Of a stretch of DNA of 64,000 nucleotides, positions 1-8,319 are shown piece after piece. The translations under genes were made by a program, and so were the position numbers. Under the pieces are notes generated by a model that was given only the letters and a program-made list of their open reading frames with translations, made no database searches and was not told the origin of the DNA. This DNA comes from an uncultured Saprospiraceae bacterium (GTDB taxonomy: Bacteria; Bacteroidota; Bacteroidia; Chitinophagales; Saprospiraceae): positions 79,812 to 143,811 of the forward strand of contig CALDEM010000019.1 of NCBI GenBank assembly GCA_937942435.1, given 5' to 3'. Positions within the stretch are counted from its first letter, which is position 1; each line of letters opens with the position of its first letter.

Positions 1-291
1 GAATACTGCAATAGAAGCCAAGCTTGTGCCTGATACAAAAGTGCCTCTTCCTACTTCGATCGAAAAATGACCTGTTGGTGAACTGCGTACTTGATGCTTC
101 TCTACGTATTCTGGTGCTGCATTAGGGTCAGATTTTAATATGGATATTTCTATGCCTAATAACTGATCCGCTATCGGTTGACCCAGATTGTCACTAGCGA
201 CTCCTTGATAAGTAAAAGCAAATGGAGCTTGGGCTGACATAGTACATGTCATACTGACGAGTAAAATAAAATATATTAGTGCCTTCATCAT
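1..291 (-). CDS. Secreted protein, N-terminal part only (runs off the window)
   Basis: Reading the minus strand from 291 gives an open frame of 97 codons to the window edge. It begins [11 protein letters not shown] and continues into a clear signal peptide ending near a MSAQA site. The mature part (FTYQGVASDN, then GHFSIEVGRG) resembles the N-terminal domain of the collagen-like protein encoded at 1040-1741, which carries [10 protein letters not shown] and [10 protein letters not shown] at matching places. The two are probably paralogous surface proteins. The start overlaps the stop of the upstream gene (TAATG), so the three genes here are very likely one transcript. The C-terminus and any sorting tail lie outside the window. 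The function is unknown. Confidence 0.75.
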   Translation of the reverse strand, partial: MMKALIYFILLVSMTCTMSAQAPFAFTYQGVASDNLGQPIADQLLGIEISILKSDPNAAPEYVEKHQVRSSPTGHFSIEVGRGTFVSGTSLASIAVF

Positions 292-1043
292 TATCCTTTT
301 TCTATAATGATTCGTTCGCTAATGAGCCCACCTTCAATTAGAAATTGCAAATGGTATAATCCATTACTCAGTCCTCTAACAATAATTTCTATTTCTTTTT
401 TTTTTAATATTGATGGGTTGGCTTCCTCCCACACTAATCTGCCCAGAGCATCATACATCCTCATGGATCTCAGTTCTTCTTGTAGATCAAGTTTATTTAT
501 AAATAACTGACCATTGGAAGGGTTTGGGTAGATAGATATGTTGCCTCTTTTTATAAAATCATCAGTACTTGTTGTGACCGCTTTTTCAACACAAGTCAAC
601 TCAATGGCCTGTTCTGCTTGACTGCAAGGGCTAGCAAAGTCTGCAGGTCGATAGCCGAAGTTAACAGTGATACCGTTTTCTTCACTAAACTCTACCCCTT
701 CACCAAAGTAAGGATCAAGTATCGTCCCATTTTGATCTTCTATAAAAAAGAACTCTGTGCCGTCATCACAGTTTTCAAAAAACATTCTTCCTCTATTGCT
801 ATCGCAACTCTGAAGTCCTTCTGTGCCTGCATTTAGTATCGATTGAAGTACTCCTTGAGAGACATTGACATCACCATCACTTTCAAAAGTGTTAATCGGT
901 TCTCCTATAGACGCATATAAGGAGATGGACTCGGTCTCATATTGTTGTCCTGACGTGGATATGAGGTATGGTCCTAACTTTTGTCCACAAAGAGAAAGAC
1001 TTGATAGCGTCAGTACATATAGGGATATGATTATTGATTTCAT
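291..1043 (-). CDS. Secreted protein with type A T9SS sorting domain
   Basis: This is a protein of about 250 residues with a signal peptide ([21 protein letters not shown]) and a C-terminal Por secretion tail: the motif [10 protein letters not shown] is followed by MYDALGRLV and GLSNGLYHL, the usual pattern of the T9SS type A domain. The family is exported across the outer membrane by the type IX system, and PorU, encoded at 27.9-31.3 kb, would remove the tail. The middle (residues about 25-150) has paired cysteines but no domain I recognise. I chose the MKS start over the upstream ATG at 1055 because it makes an ATGA overlap with the stop of the preceding collagen-like gene and starts directly with the signal peptide. 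Confidence 0.85.
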   Translation of the reverse strand: MKSIIISLYVLTLSSLSLCGQKLGPYLISTSGQQYETESISLYASIGEPINTFESDGDVNVSQGVLQSILNAGTEGLQSCDSNRGRMFFENCDDGTEFFFIEDQNGTILDPYFGEGVEFSEENGITVNFGYRPADFASPCSQAEQAIELTCVEKAVTTSTDDFIKRGNISIYPNPSNGQLFINKLDLQEELRSMRMYDALGRLVWEEANPSILKKKEIEIIVRGLSNGLYHLQFLIEGGLISERIIIEKG

Positions 1044-1741
1044 ATCTCTAACCATTTTTCACCATCAAAATATCTCAAGCCTATAGAACCATCTGAAGTA
1101 TTGGTTCCATCGTCTACATATACTTGGCCTTTCCAAGGATTGGAAGGAGCAACATCTGACTTGATGATAATCATGTCTCCAGGTTTACCTTTATCTCCTA
1201 CTTCACCATTTTCCCCTGCCACACCTTGAGGACCTTTTGGTCCTGAAGGGCCTTGTGGTCCACATGGTCCGATAGCACCTTGATCTCCTTTAGGACCTGG
1301 ATTGCCTGGAAAGCCTTGAGGACCCATAGGTCCTTCAAACTCTATATCCTCTGCATAATGCGCCAAAAGCGCGTAGGGTACTGACAGTAGTTCTATATCT
1401 CCGAGTTGCTTGACTTCATCTCCTTCTACCAGTTCAATCTTTAAGAAGTAACTATCTATACCCCAATCTATTCCATCAAATGACCCACTGTTAACATTGC
1501 CTTTTCCTATATCGATAGTGAAGTACCCAATCTCTGTTGTCTCCGTACGATGTGATTCTGTATAGACCGTCTCTCCTGCTGAGTTGATCAATGATGCTCG
1601 TAGTTCTATAGCACTGCTGATGATAGGTGTTTCCTCATCAGTCAATAGGATACTCTGAAAGTTAAACGACTTCGAGGGTTGACTGATCCCTATTTGGTAT
1701 TGAGTAGTCAACAGAATTATGATAAGAATTACTCTGTACAT
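1040..1741 (-). CDS. Secreted collagen-like repeat protein
   Basis: The protein has a signal peptide ([20 protein letters not shown]), an N-terminal beta-rich domain of about 110 residues, and an uninterrupted run of about 17 Gly-X-Y triplets ([16 protein letters not shown] and onward). A short C-terminal segment ([21 protein letters not shown]) follows. Collagen triplets in bacteria usually form a trimeric stalk on a surface or secreted protein. One triplet is GPC, putting a cysteine inside the helix. There is no T9SS tail, so the route across the outer membrane is unclear. The ORF track starts 10 codons earlier, but the downstream ATG begins a proper signal peptide. The gene is co-transcribed by overlap with the following Por-tail protein. 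Confidence 0.8.
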   Translation of the reverse strand: MYRVILIIILLTTQYQIGISQPSKSFNFQSILLTDEETPIISSAIELRASLINSAGETVYTESHRTETTEIGYFTIDIGKGNVNSGSFDGIDWGIDSYFLKIELVEGDEVKQLGDIELLSVPYALLAHYAEDIEFEGPMGPQGFPGNPGPKGDQGAIGPCGPQGPSGPKGPQGVAGENGEVGDKGKPGDMIIIKSDVAPSNPWKGQVYVDDGTNTSDGSIGLRYFDGEKWLEI

Positions 1742-1928
1742 ATTGCAACTTACACGGTCAAGATAGATCAAGAATTGCTACGGTTTATAGGTGTTTGCCA
1801 TTTTTAACAGTTAAAAAAGGGTTTCTTAAGTCATTTTGATGGTATGCTTATTTCCTTTTTACACCTGAAATCAATCACTTTTATTGATTTCTATTCATCT
1901 TGTGTTAAGACCAAATAACTTTAGCAAT

Positions 1929-3530
1929 ATGAATAGACGTCGATTTACACAATCCGCAGCTGCACTTACATTTAGTGCGTATATAGCACCACTCACTTCT
2001 TGTAAAACAGAAGATAAAGTTGTGGCCTCATTGCTGCCAGATGGTTTTGACCTTGAGGAGTTAAGCATTAGTGCTATTCATAATTTAGTCAAAGATGGAA
2101 AGCTCAACTTTAGAGGTTTAGTTGATGCATATTTGGCGAGAATCGAGGAGATCGACATAACGGGCCCTGCTCTTAACTCCATCATTGAAGTCAATCCCGA
2201 CGCCATCTCAATTGCAGAACAATTGGATCAAGATTGGGCCAATGGTCAGATGAAAGGACCATTGCATGGGATACCGGTTATCATCAAAGACAACATAGAT
2301 ACTCATGATAAAATGTCTACGACTGCAGGATCTAAGGCATTGATCGGGTCTAAACCACTTCAAGATAGTGGTGTAGTGAAGAAGTTGAGATCAGCCGGGG
2401 CAATCATTTTAGCGAAAGCGAACTTAAGCGAATGGGCCAATTTTAGAGGTGAAAAATCATCGAGTGGTTGGAGTGCGCATGGTGGTCTAACGAAGAATCC
2501 CTACATCCTCGATCGCAATACCTGCGGATCTAGTGCAGGTTCTGGAGCTTCTGTATCTGCTAACTTGTGTATGATCGCCATAGGCACTGAAACCAATGGA
2601 AGCATTGTCTGTCCGTCATCTACTAATGGAGTTGTAGGCATCAAGCCAACAGTTGGCTTAATCAGTAGGTCTGGCATCATACCGATATCATCGACTCAAG
2701 ATACAGCAGGTCCGATGGCTCGTACAGTTACTGACGCTGTTCATTGTTTAGGCATATTAACGGGATTAGATGATCGAGATGATAAGACTATAGAAGGAGC
2801 CAAGCATGCACGCACAGATTATAGTGCTTCGTTAAAAAATGAAGGATTAAAAGGAAAGAAGATCGCTCACTTTATCTCTTCTAAAGGAAGCCATGAAGGA
2901 GTCGACATGTTGATGGAACAAGCGATAGCGGATATGAAGAAAGCTGGAGCCGAGATAGTAGAGATCGATAAGATATCTGAAGACCACGTATTTGCAGATT
3001 CTTTTAACATCATGCTATTTGAGTATAAACAAGGACTCAACGATTACTTTGCGTCCCTAGGGCCGGATGCGCCGATTAAAAACTTAGAAGAGCTTATCGC
3101 TTTCAATAAAAGGGATTCTTTAGAACTAAAATACTTTGGTCAAGAGTACCTTGAGATGGCCCAAGAGAAGGCAGGCCTCGATAGTGAAGAGTACAAAGAA
3201 ACACTCGCTCGTATGTTAAAGGGTAGAAGAGAAGATGGCATCGATCGAGTGATGGATGAACTACAATTAGACGCCATCATAGCGCCAACTGGATCGCCAG
3301 CTTGGAAAACCCAATTAGATGGCGGTGATACTTTTGTACTTGGTTCTTCATCTCCGGCTGCTCAATCTGGGTATCCTAATATCACCGTCCCAATGGGCTT
3401 TAGCGAACGCCTACCTGTAGGTATATCTATATTTGGTAGAGCTTGGAGCGAACCGACATTAATTGAAATAGCCTATGCTTACGAACAAGCAACTAAACAT
3501 AGAAAAGCACCAACCTTTTTGGAATCTTGA
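1929..3530 (+). CDS. Amidase signature family enzyme, probable lipoprotein
   Basis: The product is a 533-residue amidase-signature hydrolase, which cleaves amide bonds through a Ser-Ser-Lys triad. Counting from the chosen ATG, the catalytic lysine lies in VIIKDNI (Lys120), the cis-serine in CGSSAGSG (Ser202) and the nucleophile in ETNGSIVCPS (Ser225); spacing matches the family. The N-terminus MNRRRFTQSAAAL is twin-arginine-like and ends in a lipobox with Cys25 (APLTSC), so the enzyme probably acts in the periplasm as a lipoprotein. The ORF track adds 15 codons upstream; the MNRRRF start gives the export signal. Related enzymes include peptide amidases and Asp/Glu-tRNA amidotransferase GatA, but this one stands alone with no gatB or gatC and carries an export signal, so GatA is unlikely. 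Substrate unknown. Confidence 0.9.
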   Translation: MNRRRFTQSAAALTFSAYIAPLTSCKTEDKVVASLLPDGFDLEELSISAIHNLVKDGKLNFRGLVDAYLARIEEIDITGPALNSIIEVNPDAISIAEQLDQDWANGQMKGPLHGIPVIIKDNIDTHDKMSTTAGSKALIGSKPLQDSGVVKKLRSAGAIILAKANLSEWANFRGEKSSSGWSAHGGLTKNPYILDRNTCGSSAGSGASVSANLCMIAIGTETNGSIVCPSSTNGVVGIKPTVGLISRSGIIPISSTQDTAGPMARTVTDAVHCLGILTGLDDRDDKTIEGAKHARTDYSASLKNEGLKGKKIAHFISSKGSHEGVDMLMEQAIADMKKAGAEIVEIDKISEDHVFADSFNIMLFEYKQGLNDYFASLGPDAPIKNLEELIAFNKRDSLELKYFGQEYLEMAQEKAGLDSEEYKETLARMLKGRREDGIDRVMDELQLDAIIAPTGSPAWKTQLDGGDTFVLGSSSPAAQSGYPNITVPMGFSERLPVGISIFGRAWSEPTLIEIAYAYEQATKHRKAPTFLES

Positions 3531-3716
3531 TTTTTAAAATTTGGAGTGATATGCTTTTTAATGTGTGGGCGGTTTCCCTTGTGGGCTAAAGAGCGCCATC
3601 ATAGCAACTTCTAACTTTATGACTCAGTCACTTTGTTAGGTTTTTGATTTTGATTGTCATTGAGATTTTGATTTCACTGCTTATGACTCACTTCAGGGAT
3701 CAAGGGTAAGCGTAGC

Positions 3717-5177
3717 TTAACCCTTCCAATCATCAGGAAACACACTTGCATCAAATCCCCAGACCCACGCCAGATAGAAGTATACCATGCCTAAAATCAA
3801 AAAGATCGAGATGAGGTTCAGCCATATACCTGTCTTGACCATGTCGGGTATCCTAAGGTATCCAGAGCCAAATACGACGGCATTAGGCGGAGTTGCAACA
3901 GGTAGCATAAATGCACAAGATGCTGCTACAGTTGCAGCAACCATTAGCATGTATGGATGTATATTGAGTGCCATAGCCATAGGTGCTAAGATCGGTAGCA
4001 GCATCGCAGTGGTGGCGAGATTAGAAGTTATTTCTGTAAGGAAGTTGACGCTTGTAATTAGAATGAACAATAGGATGACAACTGATAGTCCTTTTAAAGA
4101 TGCGAGCTGACCGCCGATCCATTCGGCCAGTCCCGATGATTGAAATCCAGCTGCCAAGGCCATACCTCCACCAAATAATAAAATGATGCCCCAGGGCATC
4201 TTGACCGCTTCTGACCACGTCATAATTTTACTATTGCCTGCAGCGGCAGGTAATATGAATAGTGCGACAGCAGAAGCAATTGCAATTATAGTATCGTCAA
4301 GTGCAGGAAGAAAGTTTTGCAAATAAGATCGAGTGACCCATAAGAAAGCAGTCACTACAAAAACGCCAAGCACTATTTTTTCTTCATAACTCATCTTGCC
4401 TAAGGCACTGACTTGCCGGTTTATTTCAGCTGCACCACCTGGAAAGGATTTTTGCTTAAATGAAAAAGCAAATCGAGTCAGATACACCCAACAAATGGAG
4501 AGAAGTACAACTGAGATAGGTAAGCCAAACTTGATCCATTGTTGAAAAGTTACTTCGATACCATATATCTCTTCAACGACGCCAGCTAATACCAGATTGG
4601 GAGGTGTACCGATAAGCGTTGATATACCTCCGATAGATGCTGAGTAAGCGATGCCCAACATCAAAGCCTTACCGAAGATGGCGTTTTCATTTGCTATCGT
4701 GGATGGATTGTCTTTAAGCTGAGCTATGATGGCCATCCCTATCGGAAGCATCATCACAGAGGTTGCTGTGTTGGATATCCACATCGACATAAATGCCGTG
4801 GCCAACATAAAACCCAATATGATCTTTGTGACATCTGTACCGATCAGTTTGATAATGGTAAGAGCGATTCTTTTATGCAGGTTCCACTTTTCGATAGCCA
4901 GTGCTATAGTGAAACCTCCGACATATAAGAAGACATATTTATGACCAAATGCTGCTGTTGTTGTTTTGAGATCTAATCCTCCTGCAAGTGGAAAAAGGAC
5001 AATAGGTAGCAGAGAAGTAACACTGATATGCACGGCTTCTGAGATCCACCACACTGCTATCCATATCGTTGATGCTAGGATCGCATTTGCCTCTTTAGAA
5101 AGCCCTTCTGGATGGAAGAACATCAGCGTTAGCACAAACAATAGTGGGCCTAATATTAATCCTACCTTCTTAGACAT
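3717..5177 (-). CDS. DASS family sodium:dicarboxylate/anion symporter (SLC13-like)
   Basis: This 486-residue polytopic membrane protein has the two SNT-type motifs of the divalent anion:Na+ symporter family: ISNTATSVMMLP in the first half and TEITSNLATTAM in the second, each followed by helical hairpins. IGTPPNLVLAG and PVATPPNAV are also family-typical. Such transporters import C4-dicarboxylates, citrate or sulfate with sodium; the sequence alone does not fix the substrate. The gene is convergent with the amidase gene and stands alone. A 186 bp spacer on its 3' side contains the word TTATGACTCA twice (about 3617 and 3680) without other structure. Confidence 0.9.
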   Translation of the reverse strand: MSKKVGLILGPLLFVLTLMFFHPEGLSKEANAILASTIWIAVWWISEAVHISVTSLLPIVLFPLAGGLDLKTTTAAFGHKYVFLYVGGFTIALAIEKWNLHKRIALTIIKLIGTDVTKIILGFMLATAFMSMWISNTATSVMMLPIGMAIIAQLKDNPSTIANENAIFGKALMLGIAYSASIGGISTLIGTPPNLVLAGVVEEIYGIEVTFQQWIKFGLPISVVLLSICWVYLTRFAFSFKQKSFPGGAAEINRQVSALGKMSYEEKIVLGVFVVTAFLWVTRSYLQNFLPALDDTIIAIASAVALFILPAAAGNSKIMTWSEAVKMPWGIILLFGGGMALAAGFQSSGLAEWIGGQLASLKGLSVVILLFILITSVNFLTEITSNLATTAMLLPILAPMAMALNIHPYMLMVAATVAASCAFMLPVATPPNAVVFGSGYLRIPDMVKTGIWLNLISIFLILGMVYFYLAWVWGFDASVFPDDWKG

Positions 5178-5268
5178 CTCTTCTCATGTTACCCAAAGAT
5201 AAGATAGCATGGGACTTAGCCTAAGAGACAGCAGTATTTTACACCTGAGTGACTTGCTACGAGGTCAA

Positions 5269-6834
5269 TTACTTTGTACCGGGAGATACTTGTGCTTTTC
5301 TAAAATACGGTATCGTCGTTATATCGGTCATTACGTTGACTTCTTGTGGACCTTGATAGCCACGACCATCTGGGCCTAACCAGAGACCTTCAGGAAGACT
5401 AACTTTTATTCTTGTCTGACCTTTTTTCAACACTGGCGCGACAATCATATCTTCACCCAAAGCAAATACATCTTTTTCAAATTGAAATCCTTTGCCTGGG
5501 TATGCATACTCCATCATTTGAACCATCGGACTACCTGCTTCACCTGCTTTACTGGCTAAAAGCATAAAGGTTTTGCTGTTGTCTTGGTGTAGCTTTATCG
5601 CATCGATGCAAGCATCCTTATGTCTTTTATCCAAAGTTTTGATGGCCTCGTAAGGTATATTCATTACTGGTAAAAACGCCTGCGCCTGAACCGCCCTCAC
5701 TACCAACTCTTGATAAGAGTCTTCATCAGCATCAGTTTCTGTATCTATGTCAAAGTTCCAACTTGCATATGGATAACCCATGATGCCTTGGACGGCAACC
5801 TGGTTGGACATATACTTAAGATCAGCCCATGACATACTACCTGTCGTACTTTGAGTAAGTGGGTAGCCACCCATCTTCCACATCTGGTCATACTCGTTGA
5901 TACCAAATTTTAGACCTACTTGCGCTAAAGCGGTTGCTTGCTCCTGAGGAGATGACTCTCCTTCTGAGACTGTGTCTTCATAGTACTGACTGCTACCACC
6001 ACCAAAGATAAAGCCATCAACACCCGTCTCCTTCTGTAGATCTTTCAGCTGATTTTGAAATGTGATTCTTACATTAGGTTTTGTAAGGTCCAAGATAGCG
6101 CTATAGCCTCCTTCCCATGCTACAATCTTACATAGCTCAGGGTCAAAAGCATCTTTTAAAAAGGCATCATCGTTGGCCTGTAGGTTTCTAAAAGTCTTAG
6201 AATCTGGACTTACAAATGGGCTGACCCAGACCATTAGTTTAAATCCTTTTTCGTGCAGCTCATTGATCATCGCCTGAGGATTAACAAAAGCTTCAGGATC
6301 AAACCTCCAATCACCTTGAGAAGCTTGCCATCCATCTCCGATTTTGATGATACCAGCCGGTAACCCTTCTTGGATGATAGAGTTCGCATAGTTAAGTATC
6401 ATCTTCTGATTGATCCTCTCAGCATCTCCGCCCATCGTATAGACAGGATGGCCATATTGCGCTTGATCAGGTATTTGTCCAGCAAAAACCATGAAGTTTT
6501 CAGCGGCGTATTTTTGAGCATCAGCGAGGCTATTGCCTGATTGACCAATGACAAATCCTGTAGCTCCACTGAGTACGAGCGAACGCCCATATCGATGTAT
6601 CGAAAATGGGCGCTCATTCCAGATATATCTTCCTTTATTAGATACCAGTAATGGTTGCACTTGAGCTCCTTCAGACACACTAAGATCTGCTTTGTAATCT
6701 TCGTCAAATGGCATAGCCGCTGCATCCGACACTTGACCTCCCCACCAAAATTCTCCTGGCAAAAGATCTACAGTTTTCTGAGCTAATAATCCTACTGGGA
6801 TAAAGAGCAAAAAGGCCCATACGAGTCTATTCAT
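5269..6834 (-). CDS. Glycoside hydrolase family 31-like secreted protein, probably lacking catalytic Asp residues
   Basis: A signal peptide (MNRLVWAFLLFIPVGLLAQ) precedes a GH31-type barrel of 521 residues in all. Recognisable pieces are a beta-sandwich start, the GDGWQASQGDWRFDP and FKLMVWVSPFVSPDS strands, VQGIMGYPYASWNFD, and a C-terminal sandwich with ALGEDMIVAPVL. The family normally hydrolyses alpha-glucosides, xylosides or galactosides using two aspartates. In the strand that carries the nucleophile (DGFKFD in relatives) this protein reads DGFIFGGG, so the position is Gly278. Where relatives have the acid/base Asp before HxWxDL, it reads TTGSMSWADL. Both catalytic positions thus look replaced, and it may bind rather than cleave sugars. 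The start at 6834 is preferred over the ORF-track start, nine codons upstream, because the signal peptide begins there. Confidence 0.75.
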   Translation of the reverse strand: MNRLVWAFLLFIPVGLLAQKTVDLLPGEFWWGGQVSDAAAMPFDEDYKADLSVSEGAQVQPLLVSNKGRYIWNERPFSIHRYGRSLVLSGATGFVIGQSGNSLADAQKYAAENFMVFAGQIPDQAQYGHPVYTMGGDAERINQKMILNYANSIIQEGLPAGIIKIGDGWQASQGDWRFDPEAFVNPQAMINELHEKGFKLMVWVSPFVSPDSKTFRNLQANDDAFLKDAFDPELCKIVAWEGGYSAILDLTKPNVRITFQNQLKDLQKETGVDGFIFGGGSSQYYEDTVSEGESSPQEQATALAQVGLKFGINEYDQMWKMGGYPLTQSTTGSMSWADLKYMSNQVAVQGIMGYPYASWNFDIDTETDADEDSYQELVVRAVQAQAFLPVMNIPYEAIKTLDKRHKDACIDAIKLHQDNSKTFMLLASKAGEAGSPMVQMMEYAYPGKGFQFEKDVFALGEDMIVAPVLKKGQTRIKVSLPEGLWLGPDGRGYQGPQEVNVMTDITTIPYFRKAQVSPGTK

Positions 6835-7001
6835 AATTCTTAGGTTTGGTTTACCTGTCAACGCGCAATATTAAGCAATTACTCACTTCTATGCTGGTTG
6901 ATAGACTATAGCAAACGAGGTTTAACGGATTCTTATTACTACATCATCATATTACTCGGTCCTTTGAGTTGTCTTTTTTAGACTTTATTATCTTCACTTC
7001 T

Positions 7002-7526
7002 GTGAATATTTCTTTTCGTGATGCAACGGCTGAGGATGCCCTCTTGATAGCCCATATCCATGCTAAGAGCTGGCAGACTCACTATCGAGGTATATGCACT
7101 GATCACTACTTGGATCATGAGGTTATCGGAGATAGATCTAAGGCTTGGGTGGAGCGATTCGCTTCCGCAAATACTGATCAACATGTACGTTTGGCCTTAG
7201 GTGACGGAGGCGAAGTATTAGGATTCGTGTGTACGTTCTTAGATTATCATAAGGAGTATGGTGCCTATCTTGATAATCTGCATGTCGTCACGAAGTACCA
7301 AGGTTGTGGCATAGGTAAGGCGCTGATGGGCGCATCTGCTCTGTGGGTGGCAAGTCGAGATCCGGCATCCACCTTGTACTTGCATGTTTTAGATAAGAAT
7401 GAACCGGCTATAGCATTCTATGAGCGCATCGGAGGTAAACTGATTGATACATACGAGATAGAAACGCCTTGGGGGCAGAAGGATATGATCAGGGATTATA
7501 TATGGGACCTGGATCAGTTGATCTAA
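7002..7526 (+). CDS. GNAT family N-acetyltransferase
   Basis: A protein of about 174 residues with the GNAT fold: ISFRDATAEDA at the start, beta4 LDNLHVVTKYQGCGIGKAL containing the acetyl-CoA loop (Q-x-x-G-x-G/A pattern as YQGCGIG), and LHVLDKNEPAIAFYERIGGK near the end. These enzymes transfer an acetyl group from acetyl-CoA to an amine; the substrate is unknown. The ORF track opens at a TTG (6969). I prefer the GTG at 7002 because GNAT proteins usually begin within a few residues of the first strand; the longer form would add a hydrophobic run. modA starts only 12 bases after the stop, so the two may be co-transcribed. Confidence 0.85.
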   Translation: MNISFRDATAEDALLIAHIHAKSWQTHYRGICTDHYLDHEVIGDRSKAWVERFASANTDQHVRLALGDGGEVLGFVCTFLDYHKEYGAYLDNLHVVTKYQGCGIGKALMGASALWVASRDPASTLYLHVLDKNEPAIAFYERIGGKLIDTYEIETPWGQKDMIRDYIWDLDQLI

Positions 7527-7538
7527 CTCTTAACACAA

Positions 7539-8312
7539 TTGAGAAAGTTGAAAGAACAATCGTTATCGATTATATATGTGACATTAGTTTTGGTCCTATT
7601 AGGTATAAGTTGCGACAAGCAGTCTTCATCAGATCTCGTCATAGCGACTTCGGCCAATATGCAGTATGCTATAGAAGATATCATATTAGCATTTGAGCAA
7701 GACCATCATATTTCATGTCAGACGGTAGTTAGCTCATCTGGTAAGTTGACAGCACAGATCACTTCAGGAGCCCCGTATGATCTCTTTTTTTCTGCTGACA
7801 AAAAGTATCCAGAACAGTTATATCACAAGGGACTTACTGTGGACACACCTTCGGTATATGCTTATGGGCACTTAGCACTTTGGTCTATGACAATCGAAGA
7901 GTTGAATATAGCTTCGTTAAACACCTCTACGGTCAATCATATAGCAATAGCCAACCCTAAGACCGCTCCGTATGGTTTGGCGGCGGAGCAGATGTTGGAC
8001 TTTTATAATTTATCATCCCTCACTAACAAACTTGTTTTTGGCGAAAGCATATCTCAAGTCAATCAATTCGTCAAGTCAGAAGTAGCAGAAGTTGGAGTGA
8101 CATCATTGTCGGTTGTGCTATCACCAATATTGAAAGATCAAGGTCATTGGATGAAAGTGGATAGCAAGTCATATCAGCCGATCGCTCAAAGTATGGTCGT
8201 CGTATCTAAGAGTAAAGCGAAATTAGAATCTGCTGAGCTTTTTAAAAAATTTGTAGGCACTCAAGAAGCTCGATTGATTTTAGAAAAGTATGGATTTAGT
8301 TTTCAAGACTAA
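7539..8312 (+). CDS. modA: Molybdate ABC transporter substrate-binding protein ModA-like
   Basis: A 257-residue periplasmic binding protein of the ModA type: DLVIATSANMQYAI opens the mature domain, followed by VVSSSGKLTAQI (the oxyanion-binding serine region), PYDLFFSADKKYPEQL, and APYGLAAEQML. A hydrophobic leader ends at GISCDK, so it is probably a lipoprotein, although the lipobox is not canonical. The start is a TTG, and no ATG is available in frame. The usual partners modB and modC are not next to it: upstream is the GNAT gene and downstream, convergent, a sodium:solute symporter. The permease must therefore be encoded elsewhere, or the protein binds another anion such as tungstate. Confidence 0.85.
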   Translation: MRKLKEQSLSIIYVTLVLVLLGISCDKQSSSDLVIATSANMQYAIEDIILAFEQDHHISCQTVVSSSGKLTAQITSGAPYDLFFSADKKYPEQLYHKGLTVDTPSVYAYGHLALWSMTIEELNIASLNTSTVNHIAIANPKTAPYGLAAEQMLDFYNLSSLTNKLVFGESISQVNQFVKSEVAEVGVTSLSVVLSPILKDQGHWMKVDSKSYQPIAQSMVVVSKSKAKLESAELFKKFVGTQEARLILEKYGFSFQD

Positions 8313-8319
8313 GCACTTA

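Noticed and set aside
1929-3530. GatA subunit of the tRNA amidotransferase
   Set aside because: The protein has an export signal and lipobox, and no gatB or gatC is adjacent.
3531-3716. Possible regulatory repeat TTATGACTCA (two copies)
   Set aside because: It lies between convergent genes, where no promoter is expected, and two 10-mers in AT-rich DNA are weak evidence.
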